A stretch of DNA of 64,000 nt from Panorpa germanica (lineage: Eukaryota > Arthropoda > Insecta > Mecoptera > Panorpidae). Both the position numbers and the translations under genes were made by a program. The stretch is from the NCBI GenBank assembly GCA_963678705.1, contig CAVMBN010000126.1, positions 310,001-374,000 of the forward strand. The letters are read 5' to 3'. Under the pieces are notes generated by a model, which was given only the letters and a program-made list of their open reading frames with translations, made no database searches and had not been told where the DNA came from. This document shows positions 30,400-41,741 of this stretch, one piece after another (within the stretch, counting starts at the first letter, position 1; every line of letters begins with the position of its first letter).

Positions 30400-30786
30400 T
30401 TATACTTTTACAATTTCGTCATCAGAGTCTAACACCTCTACAATTTCGTCATCAGAGTCTAACACCTCTACTATTTCATCGTCAGAGTCTAATATTTCAA
30501 TAACTTCACTATCACTCTCTAATAATTCTATGATTTCCACATCAGAATCTTCTTCCTGTATTTCAATTTCTTCGTGACCTATTATTACTTCATCAGCATA
30601 ACTCTCTATAATTTTCTCATATGTCTTCTTTTCTTCATCCGTCATATCCTCTGAATTACAGTCATCTATATCAAAATCGTCAGTTATATCTTGCACATAA
30701 TATCTATCTTCACTGTCAATGCCGACGCGTATATGCCCCGAATCCAATAACCATGTTACGCCTGGAATATTCTTAAATCCGTTCAT
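30400..30786 (-). CDS. 128-aa acidic protein with tandem SUMO-interaction-like motifs, copy 2
   Basis: After an uncharacterised first half, residues 83-124 contain four consecutive modules of three or four hydrophobic residues around an acidic one, followed by D/E-S-D-[DE]: V-E-I-I-E-L-L-E-S-D-S, E-V-I-E-I-L-D-S-D-D, and E-I-V-E-V-L-D-S-D-D twice. A fifth partial module ends the protein. This matches the phospho-SIM class of SUMO-interaction motifs, known to bind poly-SUMO when in tandem. At DNA level the last modules are an exact 30-bp repeat. Lies 107 bp upstream of the polymerase start on the same strand. Binding to SUMO is inference. Confidence 0.62.
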   Translation of the reverse strand: MNGFKNIPGVTWLLDSGHIRVGIDSEDRYYVQDITDDFDIDDCNSEDMTDEEKKTYEKIIESYADEVIIGHEEIEIQEEDSDVEIIELLESDSEVIEILDSDDEIVEVLDSDDEIVEVLDSDDEIVKV

Positions 30787-31334
30787 ACTATTAAACTTTA
30801 GCTTGAACTAAGAAAATATTACTCTGTAATTACAGCTCAACATCATCTCTATTTAAATGACATTTATGCATAAATTTACCCTCTCTACCACTCCATATTA
30901 AATACCACCTCCAACAACAGAATCTCCTTACATATGCATACATACATAAAAATACATAAGTGGGAATATACCGACTGCATCCACAGCTACATCGAGGATA
31001 CGAACATAAACGATTGGCTTCCGGAAATTGACGAAGAATGCAATAATTACGGCGTATCTTCTACACCAATACCAACACACACGTAATACTTATTATCGCT
31101 ATCTCACTCTTTCATATTACCCCACTATTACCCCCAACATTGTCTAGTCACGCCCCCTTCTTCATACCGTGACCTATATTATCGCTATCTCACTCTTTCA
31201 TATTACCCCACTATTACCCCCAACATTGTCTAGCCACGCCCCCTTCTTCATACCGTGACCTAAATGCATCCCCACCTCAATAATTTCCAACTCAACTTCT
31301 AAACTGTCCTAGAACCCGCTTTCTTACCCTACTA
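30787..31334. other. non-coding right end of element, copy 2
   Basis: Same content as copy 1: two 86-bp units (31094-31179, 31180-31265) and terminal CCCTACTA at the junction with copy 3. No gene seen. Confidence 0.7.
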
Positions 31335-31993
31335 CTAGATGATGACGTCAGTACAGACTTTATCTCTAGGTACAGTCTCTACAATACCCAAGGTTATGAG
31401 TGAGAAAGCAATAGTGGTAAAGAGTGAGATACCGATATTAATTCTTATGTTTGATTTGTTATTGGTTATAAGATTATGACGTTGTAGGTGCAAAAGTGTT
31501 AGTTATATGTTATAATGACGTTATATTACACATGGTGGGGTATAATATGAAAGGTTATAGTATAATTTGTGATATATATTCTTAAGGATTGTTAAACATA
31601 GATTATAACAATAACTATTACAATAACAGTGTTAAATTATTTATAACAGTGTATTTATAGCGCATTCCTTTATATATAAGTCTAAGAATATGATTGTGTC
31701 ACATTAAGTATTATGCAGTTTGTGTATTAAAGTGTCTTGCAAAGTCTTGTTCTTTTTAAATAACTTGTGTTTTTAAATAATTTAGTGGCTATTTAGTGCT
31801 ATTTAAAAAAAAAAAAAATTTATCAATAATTTCAGTTTGGAAGTGGATAATTATGTGGTAAGTAAATTTTGTATAAGATTTTGTATGTTTACAATAAATT
31901 TAATAGTAGTTTTCAAATATTTACAGGTGTCTATAGCAGTTTCAACCTAATCTTGAGTTTTTACCGTTTGAACCCTTTTAGACTTTCATACTT
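31335..31993 (+). promoter_or_regulatory. left-end promoter region with CRE-like sites, TATA box and leader intron, copy 3
   Basis: CRE palindrome at 31343-31350, TATATATAAG at 31671-31680 and the same leader intron signals. It differs from copy 2 by slight length change in an A-tract near 31805. Confidence 0.55.
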
Positions 31994-32737
31994 ATGAGTA
32001 AACAGTTAGGTAAGTTAATTTTTAATACTTTTTAGATAATTTTAATTTAGTTATAATAATAATAACAGTTTTAAATGTCAACAGAATATTGCTGTGCATA
32101 TCTGTATTACGATGATACATTGGATTATACGTGTCCAAGCATAGTTCATCCTGGATTACAAGTAAGTTCTACTTCTTTTGCTTTAGTATTTCAAATCCTT
32201 ATTTATTTACATAATATTTATTTATAGTTATGCAATCTTCATATGAAAGAGCGTGCGATTGATTGTAAGAACTACCACCTTATAAGGAAATTTTATGAAT
32301 TTGAAAAATTAGGTTATAAAATAAGTGAGGTAGCAAAATTAGAATTAAAATTAAGGAAAGAATTTGAATTTAAATATAATATAAAATCAGATTGGAAACA
32401 TGACAATTTTAAAAATATTCTAAGAGCATTAAGAACGGGCTATTTTGATGATTTTTATAACGCATATATATATCAAACAATACGTTTATTTGATTTTGGT
32501 AATAAAGTTATAAATTTTAATTTAGTTAAATATTTATATATGCTACATCAGTTTAATGAAATTTCTTATTCCAAATTAGAGAAATTAAATGCAATTGAAA
32601 AGTATCAGTTACATATAGAACTGGAACCTGATAAATTTGAAAGTGAAAAAAAACAAAATTATTCTAAATCATTATCTTCATTAGAAGAAGAAGAAGAAGA
32701 AATTTCATATTTGGATACCTTTAGGTTTGATTTCTAA
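31994..32737 (+). CDS. spliced Cys/His-rich protein, copy 3
   Basis: Exons 31994-32009, 32085-32161 and 32228-32737 with all splice signals conserved. It has a Ser to Tyr change in exon 2 and Ile to Leu early in exon 3 relative to copy 2; both preserve the frame. Confidence 0.6.
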
Positions 32738-32796
32738 GCCAGTTATATATGTTACTTTCATTTTATATATATATTTAAATTTCTATCTCTGGTATA

Positions 32797-33231
32797 ATGT
32801 ATATTAGAAGTTATAGTCCCCGCTTATTATTTGAATTGAATGAAGGAGATAATATTTTTATTTTACCCAAGTTAATAAATATTAATATAAATTTTCAGTC
32901 ATTTATAGGGTGTTCTGAATTAGTACTAACTGTATTAATTAATAATGTTGATGTAATTTATTTACATGTACTATATATTGCAAATGAGTTTAGTCTATGT
33001 ATAGATTTGAAATTAAATTGTGGATTAGAGTCTCATTTAATGTTGGATTTTAATAGGTTTGATGAGTTTCAATTTTATGACCGATACGTTACACACAAAA
33101 ATACTTTTTATAGAGATTTTAGGAACGGTCTATTTTTTAAGCTTGGAGTATCAGATTCCGGCTACGGAAGTATGGATTCCTTAGAATGGATAATGGTAGA
33201 CGAAGAATTAGAAGTTAGTGATAATGAGTAA
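32797..33231 (+). CDS. 144-aa hypothetical protein with DSGYGS motif, copy 3
   Basis: It has Asn for Asp at residue 50 and Asn for Ser at 102 relative to copy 2. The DSGYGS motif is intact. Confidence 0.65.
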   Translation: MYIRSYSPRLLFELNEGDNIFILPKLINININFQSFIGCSELVLTVLINNVDVIYLHVLYIANEFSLCIDLKLNCGLESHLMLDFNRFDEFQFYDRYVTHKNTFYRDFRNGLFFKLGVSDSGYGSMDSLEWIMVDEELEVSDNE

Positions 33232-33366
33232 GGTTGATAGCGCAGAGTAAAAATCGTTGATACTTGATGCTAGACAACTGTGTTTTCGGGTTCGATTCCT
33301 GAACCAGATCAATACCATAAAAAGTGATAATAACTTTGAAAAGTAATGCATTTAAGGTTGGGTTTT
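33232..33366 (+). ncRNA. tRNA-like sequence with Pol III internal promoter, copy 3
   Basis: B box at 33289-33299 is perfect. One base differs just after the T-arm (GAGC to GATC at 33299-33302). Confidence 0.4.
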
Positions 33367-33414
33367 GAAATAAGTTTTAATTTTAATAAATATAGTATAG
33401 GGAGGGGATTATAG

Positions 33415-33450
33415 TATATAAGCTGTAGATATTTTATATTTTCTTCAGTT
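33415..33450 (+). promoter_or_regulatory. TATA box and initiator for the 274-aa gene, copy 3
   Basis: TATATAAG at 33415-33422 and TCAGT at 33445-33449. Confidence 0.6.
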
Positions 33451-33493
33451 ACAAATAAACATTTTAACAAGTTTAACTAAACATTTTATAATA

Positions 33494-34318
33494 ATGGCTT
33501 ATCGTTACAAACCATATCCAATGTTTAATAAAAATAAAAAGTTAAGTTTTGATAGTGATGAATCCGATTCTAAAATAATATATGATGATTCTATATATTT
33601 ATTAAAATCTTTATATTATTTAAATAACAGTAAATCAAAACAAGCATTAGTTGGAATTAAAGTAAATAATTTATGTGAAGCCATTTTGAAAATAGAAAAG
33701 GTTAATGGTAATAGCTTTATTATATCAGAGCAGGATTGGAATACCCTGTTAAATAATAAAAACAACATTTCCAATTATTTTGAAGGAAGTGAATATTTAG
33801 ATCAGCCTCACATAACCTTATCAAATTACACAATACATTTTCAAACTTTCTATGAAAAGCCAACTATGGTTCTTGAAGAAAATATACAATGTCAACAGCA
33901 AGATTTGAATGAACAAAAACTTAAATCATCTTCTGTTTATTTACAGAAAGAATCTTGGGACAACTTGCTTAATATATCTCATTGTATAACAGTGACATTA
34001 AAAAATTATAATTTGTGTTCTAAATTAGTGGATAAATCTTTATATCAAGTTCAAAATAATTTGTTTAATGTGTTAAAGGATACTCAAAGTATAAATTATA
34101 AAAATCACAATATTAATTTTTATGAGTGTTTTATTAAAAATAATATAAATAACCATATTGATTTAAATAATAATTTTAGCCATATATCATCAAAAATAAA
34201 CTTGGAACTGTTGGAACAAGAAATAAAAATTTTGTGCATAGACTTTTTTAAAATTAAATTATACAATAACGCTCAAGAATATATATATAACTTATCAAAA
34301 AATGGAATCGATTTTTGA
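33494..34318 (+). CDS. 274-aa hypothetical protein, copy 3
   Basis: Protein identical to copy 2. Confidence 0.65.
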   Translation: MAYRYKPYPMFNKNKKLSFDSDESDSKIIYDDSIYLLKSLYYLNNSKSKQALVGIKVNNLCEAILKIEKVNGNSFIISEQDWNTLLNNKNNISNYFEGSEYLDQPHITLSNYTIHFQTFYEKPTMVLEENIQCQQQDLNEQKLKSSSVYLQKESWDNLLNISHCITVTLKNYNLCSKLVDKSLYQVQNNLFNVLKDTQSINYKNHNINFYECFIKNNINNHIDLNNNFSHISSKINLELLEQEIKILCIDFFKIKLYNNAQEYIYNLSKNGIDF

Positions 34319-35132
34319 TTTGGAAGATTTATTATTTGTAGAAGATATTCATATTGATAATAGCGAGCTATTAAATTTAGATATTAACCCTTCGCTTTTT
34401 GATGAAGATTTTTTATTACCTGAATTATTAAATTCAGATATTGAGATACAGAATATGTCTGAAATTACAACTTCTTTAAACAATGAGGAGGATTTTGAAC
34501 CTATTAACACAAATTTGACTTCTACTAAATTAACAGCAGTTCCATTTTTATTTAATGAAGTACCTATATTATTAAAGGAAGATATGTATTCAATCAAAAT
34601 AGGATTAAATTGTACTAATCAGTTTGAACCAGAAATTTATATTTACAATAAATACAATTTTGGGCTAAAATTCAGTTTAGGTGATTATTTTGAACTTATA
34701 GAGCACATACAGCAATTGATTAATATGTTTAATGGACAATTGTTTATATCATCCAATGTTCTAATAAGATCAAATTATAAAATAAATATATTTAATCCTA
34801 ATAGTATTTCAATTACATCAAATTGTAAAACTTATATATCCGTGTTTTTAAATATTTATGATTTAATACATATCATGTCTTTAAATTATTATATTTACTT
34901 TAGTATTACTCATTTTTCTTGCATGCAGATTAACTTTTTAAATACATATAATCTATTTTTAAATAATATCGTAATATATTTAAGAAATAAAAATATTGGT
35001 GTTTCCAAAGAGGTTTTAACTGAATTTTTATTTCATAAATGTCAAGAAATAAATTATGATGATATATTATTAAGAATGATAATATTATCAAATATGTCTT
35101 ATATATTGGATGAAATATTAAAAATATTGTAA
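34302..35132 (+). CDS. 276-aa protein with acidic activation-like N-terminus, copy 3
   Basis: Intact. The N-terminal half matches copy 2 and the last third matches copy 1 (Y-I-Y-F-S, F-H-K-C), so a copy-relationship switch lies inside this gene. Confidence 0.62.
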   Translation: MESIFDLEDLLFVEDIHIDNSELLNLDINPSLFDEDFLLPELLNSDIEIQNMSEITTSLNNEEDFEPINTNLTSTKLTAVPFLFNEVPILLKEDMYSIKIGLNCTNQFEPEIYIYNKYNFGLKFSLGDYFELIEHIQQLINMFNGQLFISSNVLIRSNYKINIFNPNSISITSNCKTYISVFLNIYDLIHIMSLNYYIYFSITHFSCMQINFLNTYNLFLNNIVIYLRNKNIGVSKEVLTEFLFHKCQEINYDDILLRMIILSNMSYILDEILKIL

Positions 35133-35181
35133 TTCTATCATTTATAATATATAAAAATTTAAAATGTATATTTTTTTTTTT

Positions 35182-35556
35182 TTATTTATTTATTAAGGTA
35201 TAACTATTTCCATTAGAATCATAATATAAATAAAAATTACAATCACAACAGTTTCTTATTTGACATGGAGGTCCATCTCTTTGTATGTTTCCTTTGTTAT
35301 AATGTTTGTAGCATAATCGACGCCCCTGCATATAGTGATCTTCTTTTAAATGTATTGGAAGCCGGTTCCAGTTTTGTTCAATATCGGTGGAAAACATTAT
35401 ATAATGCAAAAAGAACTCTGTCGGTAAATAATGTAATTCTTCATCAGTAAGATTTTCTAGTAAAGACTCATTTTCTTTATATTTTTTTAAAATAGCTCCA
35501 ACTTTTGAAATCGTTTTCGAAACTTGTTCATGATTATTTAAAAATTTATAATCCAT
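35182..35556 (-). CDS. 124-aa Cys-rich hypothetical protein, copy 3
   Basis: Protein identical to copy 1. Confidence 0.65.
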   Translation of the reverse strand: MDYKFLNNHEQVSKTISKVGAILKKYKENESLLENLTDEELHYLPTEFFLHYIMFSTDIEQNWNRLPIHLKEDHYMQGRRLCYKHYNKGNIQRDGPPCQIRNCCDCNFYLYYDSNGNSYTLINK

Positions 35557-35619
35557 TATTTGGTTATGAGATGGTTACTCTTTAATGACTTTAAAGATAA
35601 TAATCATTATTTATAATGG

Positions 35620-36807
35620 TTATGTAATTTTATTAACAATTCCAGATAATGGTTTATACTCAACAATCCGGTCATGTAATATTAAACAATAAGCATGAAC
35701 GTAGTCTACAATATTTTCAGATGTTTCTAATTCAAGCCTTATATCAACTGAAGCAGGTTTTAGAAATTCTTTCTGTTTTGAACAATCTATTACTATTAAA
35801 GGTGCATTTTCTTTAAAATTCTTTAAATTTAAAATGGGATTCAACTCTTTATCATAGTATGATTTTTGGAAATTAGCATACATTTCATATGCTATTGCAT
35901 ACTTATTATTGTCATAATCAAGATTAAGATTATCATAGGGGTACACATCAGAATTTAAGTATAGTTTTACGTTTCTTAAGGTACAAGTGTGAAATTTACT
36001 CATATCCTTTGTAATATCGTCTTTACCTTCTCTTTGTAACCCTAATATAACATAACGTGGCTTTTTAAGTGCTGTAGATGTTTTAATAGACCAAGATTGA
36101 TTTGTCGTGCGCGGCAACGCTGGATATTCGTAAAAAGCCAATATTATGATATCGAGTTCTATTGTTTGTAATAATTCTAATTTCTTTTTGTCTGATACAT
36201 TTATATGAGGCATACGCCATTGAATCTTTTCAATTGTTATTGATGGTGTTATTTCGTCCTTGTTACTTATCCAAAGTGCGTTATTATCGTTTTTTGATCG
36301 AATTAATATTAATTCAAGCTTTACTGGTAATATAATTTTTTTAAAGTCTTCACAGAACCCAAATATTGTTTTAAGAGGAATACAAACACTAAAATTTCCC
36401 TTATTATCTAATAAATTGTTATTTGTATCACGCCACCCCAAATTTTCAAGTTGCAACTCATTGTTATTATATGAAACATATCCTTTCATAGTAGTGGTTA
36501 TACCAGGATTTTTATTTGAATCAATTTCAACCGAATTTATTTCATATTTTATACTTTCAAATAGGTATAAAATATCATTTAATATGAAAACAGGTGTAGA
36601 TTTTGAAGTGTCTTTTGTTTTACCTTCAATGTATAAGTAAGATTCCGAGGGTAATGTATATACATTATGTTGATTTATTGGTATACGAATTTCGTCATTA
36701 TATTCATAGCTGGTTGTGTTATATGGACTGTATAAATGTATTTCATATTGGCTTAATGATTCGTCAAAGAGAATTTTATCTTCAATATTAAGCATGTGAG
36801 CGGTCAT
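35620..36807 (-). pseudogene. MCP: major capsid protein, altered by two deletions, copy 3
   Basis: Carries the copy 1 double deletion at 36130-36156. Its N-terminal half matches copy 2 (N-D-I-L-Y, H-L-Y-S), while the C-terminal variants V-D-Y-V and K-P-L-S-G match copy 1. The gene is therefore a mosaic. Confidence 0.7.
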
Positions 36808-36949
36808 TGTAGAGTATTTATTTTAAATCCTAACGACTTAAGAAACTGTTTATTTTTTAATGTTATCCTCTTAAAAGGCTTGGTTGGACTACGCTGAGTT
36901 TGATTAAACGACGAATTATATATTGTTTTTAAATTATGACATATACCCA

Positions 36950-37687
36950 TTATTGAATCTTTCGTATGTGCAATCTGCAGGAAATTTTTTCTTTTCTAAA
37001 ATTGATAAGTTCACCTTCTTCATTAACAATTTTTATAGAAATATTATCTATTTTCTGTACAACGATTGGAAGATAAATGATTTGCTTTGGAATTTCTATT
37101 ATCTTATATCCTGGTGGAACAGCAGGTGAAAACTCATGAATTGTGTGTACTAAACGTCCGTTTAGATAGGAACCGGATGTAATATTACATTCAATACGTA
37201 TGTTATTTACTTTAATAATGTTTACCGGTAAGTTAGATACATGTAATTTATTAGGTTCTAATACTTGCTTATTAAATCCTAGTAATGAACCAATACAATT
37301 TTCTTTCGAAAAATCTATTTTTTCAGTACATATTATCTCACTTTGAAGGGTATTTGTATTTGCAGTTAAATTTAAAAATACTTCTTTTATTTGCTTATCA
37401 GCTTTGTCCTTAAATTCGCTGTTGTGTTTTATTACTCTAGAATCACCAATGCCTAACCTTAAATATTCCTGAATATCTTCCAATTCATATGAACCCACTG
37501 GTATTGAAATAACTTTACCATCTCCATAATAAAATTTATTGTTAGTGTCGTCAATGTTTGGTATTGAATTAAATGTCTGAAAGTCGACTATTCCCAATTC
37601 AAACTGTTCATCGTACAAATCTATAGGAGGGAAAATATCGGCGCTTAATACGGATTTATTTCCAATAATTGTAAATGTCATAGACAT
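36950..37687 (-). CDS. mCP: minor capsid protein (penton), copy 3
   Basis: Protein identical to copy 2. Confidence 0.86.
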   Translation of the reverse strand: MSMTFTIIGNKSVLSADIFPPIDLYDEQFELGIVDFQTFNSIPNIDDTNNKFYYGDGKVISIPVGSYELEDIQEYLRLGIGDSRVIKHNSEFKDKADKQIKEVFLNLTANTNTLQSEIICTEKIDFSKENCIGSLLGFNKQVLEPNKLHVSNLPVNIIKVNNIRIECNITSGSYLNGRLVHTIHEFSPAVPPGYKIIEIPKQIIYLPIVVQKIDNISIKIVNEEGELINFRKEKISCRLHIRKIQ

Positions 37688-37774
37688 TATTTTTTATTTA
37701 AAAATCCTTTCACGATAAGCTTAGTTATAGTAATAACAAATTAAAAATAAAACTCAGGTATTTATAGCAATATA

Positions 37775-38161
37775 TTATTTATTATAAATATAAGAATTTG
37801 AATACAAAAAGTGTAAGCATAAATGTCCACAATTTACAGTATTAAATTTTTGAAATCTATCAAAGTTATATTGAATAGTATTATTTTTAAAGTATTCAAT
37901 TGCTTCTTTTGGAGGTTGAAGGTTACCAAAACTATCAAAATATAAAATATTTTTATTTCTTTTTATGTAAGCTACCTAATGTGTTCCTACTGATGTTTTA
38001 TCATCTAAATTTATTATACCACTTTCATTTATATACATTTTTTTAGGCAAATCATTTCTCATGAATACCCCTCTAAAGTGAGGGATATTAAATTTCTTGG
38101 CATATTTTCTTAAATCAACATCAGTAAGGGCTCGTTTAGGTAGCTTCAACGAAAGTTTTTT
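37775..38161 (-). pseudogene. PRO: adenain-like protease with nonsense codon, copy 3
   Basis: Same TAG at the Trp-58 codon (37976-37978) as copy 2. Frameshift heptamer intact at 38155-38161. Confidence 0.85.
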
Positions 38162-39015
38162 GGATACGGAATCATATATAATCCTAACCCTTTTTTATAA
38201 GGTTTTAAATAAATTCCTTTGCCAGATTTTACAATAGCAATTTCCTCCATAGTTTGGTTATGTTTTTGAGTTTCTGCTAACATTTTTTTTGCATCCTTTG
38301 CCTCATTTATTGCTTTTGCAACACCTGCAACACCACCTGCCAATCCACCTAGTGCTAATAATCCCGCAAATAATGGAATTAGAAATGGTAGAAAACCACC
38401 TACTTTTGGTATAGGAATTATTCTTAGTTTATTAACTTTAAATTTTGACTTTTTATTAATTGATTGTTTTGCGGCTTGTGATGCAATTTTAATAGCTTTT
38501 GACACACTCTTAGGATTATCAGGGTTAATTAAAGTATTTTTTAGCGCACCACGAGCATTAAGAATAGCTTTCTTTAATGCTGCCATACTATGCTTGACCT
38601 TTCCGCTACCCTTTATTTTCTTCTTTTTAATTTTTTTATTTCGTTTCAACCCCATTCCAAGTTTGGTTTTTATATTCATGATATTAGCAACAAGTAATGA
38701 TGCTAAACGTTCACTTAACTTTGAATCTTTAGAAAAATATTGCTTCCAAGCTTTCTCAATCAGTATTTTATCAGCTACGTGTCTTTTACTTAAATCTTTA
38801 TAGCGGTGATATGCAATGTCATGTTCTTTGCAAGCTGAGTCCAATGCATTAACTCCTTGATCTCCTCGGTTTAAACGTTCTATTAAACGTGTTCCAGGAC
38901 CGCAATAGTTGTATCCAGGCAAGTGCAACTCAAAAGGTAATTTATTGATTAGTTTATCAATAAGACCATCACCTTTCTTTACTTTTATCATACTGACCAA
39001 AGTATGTGCTATCAT
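38146..39015 (-). CDS. phospholipase A2 / pX-like virion protein, copy 3
   Basis: Intact. It has Leu for Ser in the pX-like hydrophobic stretch and Met for Ile near the C-terminus. The N-terminal K-L variant matches copy 1, while the later K-K-M-L matches copy 2. Confidence 0.84.
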   Translation of the reverse strand: MIAHTLVSMIKVKKGDGLIDKLINKLPFELHLPGYNYCGPGTRLIERLNRGDQGVNALDSACKEHDIAYHRYKDLSKRHVADKILIEKAWKQYFSKDSKLSERLASLLVANIMNIKTKLGMGLKRNKKIKKKKIKGSGKVKHSMAALKKAILNARGALKNTLINPDNPKSVSKAIKIASQAAKQSINKKSKFKVNKLRIIPIPKVGGFLPFLIPLFAGLLALGGLAGGVAGVAKAINEAKDAKKMLAETQKHNQTMEEIAIVKSGKGIYLKPYKKGLGLYMIPYPKNFR

Positions 39016-39189
39016 CCAATTTTATACTTTATAATATTTTCATATATAAAGATTAAACATTTAAAATGTATTCTTTTAGTTTATTACTTTTATCATACTG
39101 ACCAAAGTATGTGCTATCATCCAATTTTATACTTTATAATATTTTCATATATAAAGATTAAACATTTAAAATGTATTCCACTAGTTTAT
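38980..39189. repeat. 105-bp direct duplication in the PLA2/ATPase divergent promoter, copy 3
   Basis: Same two units as copies 1 and 2. Confidence 0.8.
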
Positions 39190-39209
39190 AACACATGCCT
39201 GGTTAAACA

Positions 39210-39911
39210 ATGAAGTTTGTAAAGCAAAAACAAACTCTTTCTGTAAAGAATGTAGATAATCAAAGTAATAATTACACTAATAATTCAAAACATGGATCAC
39301 TTTTACCAAACGACATTAGATGCATTATTTGTGGACCTTCAAACTGTGGAAAAACTAATGTTATGTTTAATCTAATTGAACATCCAAATGGGTTGCGATT
39401 TAAAAATATATACATTTATTCAAAATCTTTATATCAACCAAAATATAAAATATTACAACAAATTATGAAGAATATTAATGGTATGGGATACTATACATAC
39501 ACTGACAATGAAGAGATTATTAGACCTGAAGATGCTAGCCCAAATTCTATATTCATATTTGATGATGTTGCTTGCGATAAACAAAATAATATTCGAAATT
39601 TTTTTAGCATGGGCCGTCATAATTTGATAGACTCTTTCTATTTATGTCAGACTTACAGCAAAATTCCAAAGCAATTAATACGGGATAATACTAATTTTAT
39701 TATATTATTCAAGCAAGATGACTTAAATTTAAAGCATATATATGATGATCATGTTAACTTTGACTTTCCAAGTTTTCTAGAGTTCAAACAAGTTTGTAAT
39801 TTATGTTGGGATTCAAATAAATATTCCTTTATGGTAATAGATAAAAATAGTGACTTAAATAAAGGGCGATACAGAAAAGGATTTGATATGTTTTTAGATA
39901 TAACCAAGTAA
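39210..39911 (+). CDS. ATP: DNA-packaging ATPase, copy 3
   Basis: Protein identical to copies 1 and 2. Confidence 0.92.
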   Translation: MKFVKQKQTLSVKNVDNQSNNYTNNSKHGSLLPNDIRCIICGPSNCGKTNVMFNLIEHPNGLRFKNIYIYSKSLYQPKYKILQQIMKNINGMGYYTYTDNEEIIRPEDASPNSIFIFDDVACDKQNNIRNFFSMGRHNLIDSFYLCQTYSKIPKQLIRDNTNFIILFKQDDLNLKHIYDDHVNFDFPSFLEFKQVCNLCWDSNKYSFMVIDKNSDLNKGRYRKGFDMFLDITK

Positions 39912-39978
39912 CCTTTACATCAGTGTTGAGGTAACCATCTTCATAATAACATGCATTTATTATCTTAATAAACATTGA

Positions 39979-40161
39979 TTACGTTCAAATTACATTAATT
40001 ACGTTCCCATTACGTTGAATTTACGTTCAAATTACATTGATTACGTTACCATTACGTTTAATTTACGTTCAAATTACGTTCCCATTACGTTTAATTTACG
40101 TTCAAATTACGTTCCCATTACGTTTAATTTACGTTCAAATTACGTTCCCATTACGTTCAAG
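39979..40161. repeat. TTACGT repeat array, copy 3
   Basis: Same unit number and phasing as copy 1; lacks the copy 2 insertion just upstream. Confidence 0.85.
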
Positions 40162-40184
40162 TTGCATAAAGTTTACATGTAACC

Positions 40185-41444
40185 ATGTTTAAATCAAAGA
40201 AGCGTGCAAAAAATACTGTGGTTAAAATAAAGACTCCTCCTACCAGATTTAAAAAAAGGAATAGTAAACGTAAAATAATAAGCAATACTACTAATGATGA
40301 AGATAAAAAAGTAACATGCGATATTATTAAATCAAGCAATTCTATAAGACAAAAGTATCTCGCATTAAAACTAGGAGAATCTGAGGCACAAAGGTACTTT
40401 GACAAACAGCTTGAACCAGTAACTACACCACTAAATATACTAGCTAATAAAAGTACTTCCAATATTAAATTAGCGCAACCAATCAAACAAGATATTGATA
40501 CAAAACCGTATGATTTCAAGGTTAAAACAATTAAATCTAAGTTAAATAACATGTTAAAAGAACCCCTAGACACTACATTTATACCAGAACAGCAAAATGA
40601 TTTAACATTAGGTAAAGAACCAACAATGGAACTTAGTCAGTTAGATGATGAAGTTTTTGAATCAAATGAACCCTTAGAATATAGTAGAGTACATGATCCA
40701 AACTTATTTAAGACATCTATAAAACTGTCTGAAGTTGAAGAAAATCTTAAAAAACAAGTTGATAAATACGCCTTTCAATATTTAATTGATTTTAATAGGC
40801 GTGAAGGTGATCCTAGTATATTTGATCACATATTTGGTATAAATTTAGAAGACGGTAATTTAATATTAGGAAAAACACTGGTTACGTTTGATAAAGAGGG
40901 TATAATAATAGGAAATAAAAAATATAAATCATCCCCCGGATTATTTGAATTGCTTTTTAAAATAGATCCAAGCGCAAATATTTATAGTGAGGAAGATTTA
41001 GAGGACTACAAAACAATTTTAAATGATACTAATGCACATAGAACATTATATTTACCTAATGGTAAAATTAAATCTAGCAAAGGTATAAAATACAAAAAAA
41101 TTATATCATTATTATTTCCTCCTCAAACAAAATTAAGTGCCCCAGCGTCTTCAACACCATATTCTTCAGAAAGATTACAAAACGTTCGATCAAGACTTTT
41201 GCAGCGTACGTCATCAGTTGGTTTACAAAATAATAAACGTTTAGGAGGTGGCTTAAGTAATTTAATACCAAACTTTATGACTTTAAACAATAATCAAAAG
41301 GATTTCATTTACTGGGATGACCCAAATGAATTAGTTGAAAGATTACGACTACTTATTAGTTCAAAAATGGCGGGCAATACATCACATGACAATGAAATTA
41401 TTTCAATAGTTGAAGAATTAAAAGAAGCTAATATTATTATATAA
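40185..41444 (+). CDS. 419-aa conserved Polinton virion-type protein, copy 3
   Basis: Protein identical to copy 1. Confidence 0.77.
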   Translation: MFKSKKRAKNTVVKIKTPPTRFKKRNSKRKIISNTTNDEDKKVTCDIIKSSNSIRQKYLALKLGESEAQRYFDKQLEPVTTPLNILANKSTSNIKLAQPIKQDIDTKPYDFKVKTIKSKLNNMLKEPLDTTFIPEQQNDLTLGKEPTMELSQLDDEVFESNEPLEYSRVHDPNLFKTSIKLSEVEENLKKQVDKYAFQYLIDFNRREGDPSIFDHIFGINLEDGNLILGKTLVTFDKEGIIIGNKKYKSSPGLFELLFKIDPSANIYSEEDLEDYKTILNDTNAHRTLYLPNGKIKSSKGIKYKKIISLLFPPQTKLSAPASSTPYSSERLQNVRSRLLQRTSSVGLQNNKRLGGGLSNLIPNFMTLNNNQKDFIYWDDPNELVERLRLLISSKMAGNTSHDNEIISIVEELKEANIII

Positions 41445-41500
41445 ATACTTAAACACATTCCCTTCTTTTTCATTAATTTATAACTACTCATGTAAGTAAC

Positions 41501-41719
41501 ATGACTATTAACAAATTTGGAGTATATATACATAAGAAAAAAATTACTCGGCACGAAACAGTATCAAAAAATGATTTAATTATTATAGATAGACGTTTAA
41601 AAGCTGTAGAGAAAGATATTCATGATGCTTATATTAATAACTTTATTGAAGTAAATAAAAAAATTGCAACATTAATTACAGAATTAAAAACAAAACATAG
41701 TTTAGATATTAGTTCTTGA
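41501..41719 (+). CDS. 72-aa coiled-coil-like hypothetical protein, copy 3
   Basis: Identical to copy 1. Confidence 0.6.
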   Translation: MTINKFGVYIHKKKITRHETVSKNDLIIIDRRLKAVEKDIHDAYINNFIEVNKKIATLITELKTKHSLDISS

Positions 41720-41741
41720 TAAATTTTGTGTAATAATAAGT

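Larger units (their letters stand above)
15054..31334. mobile_element. Maverick/Polinton (adintovirus-like) element, copy 2 (complete)
   Basis: A complete unit of 16,281 bp between two identical junctions. The boundary was placed by comparing the internal junctions with the right edge of copy 3, where the same terminal sequence runs into a BEL element. It is the only copy with the intact major capsid reading frame. Protease, polymerase and integrase carry nonsense codons. It has two 86-bp units near its right end and an 11-bp insertion after the ATPase gene. Confidence 0.93.
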
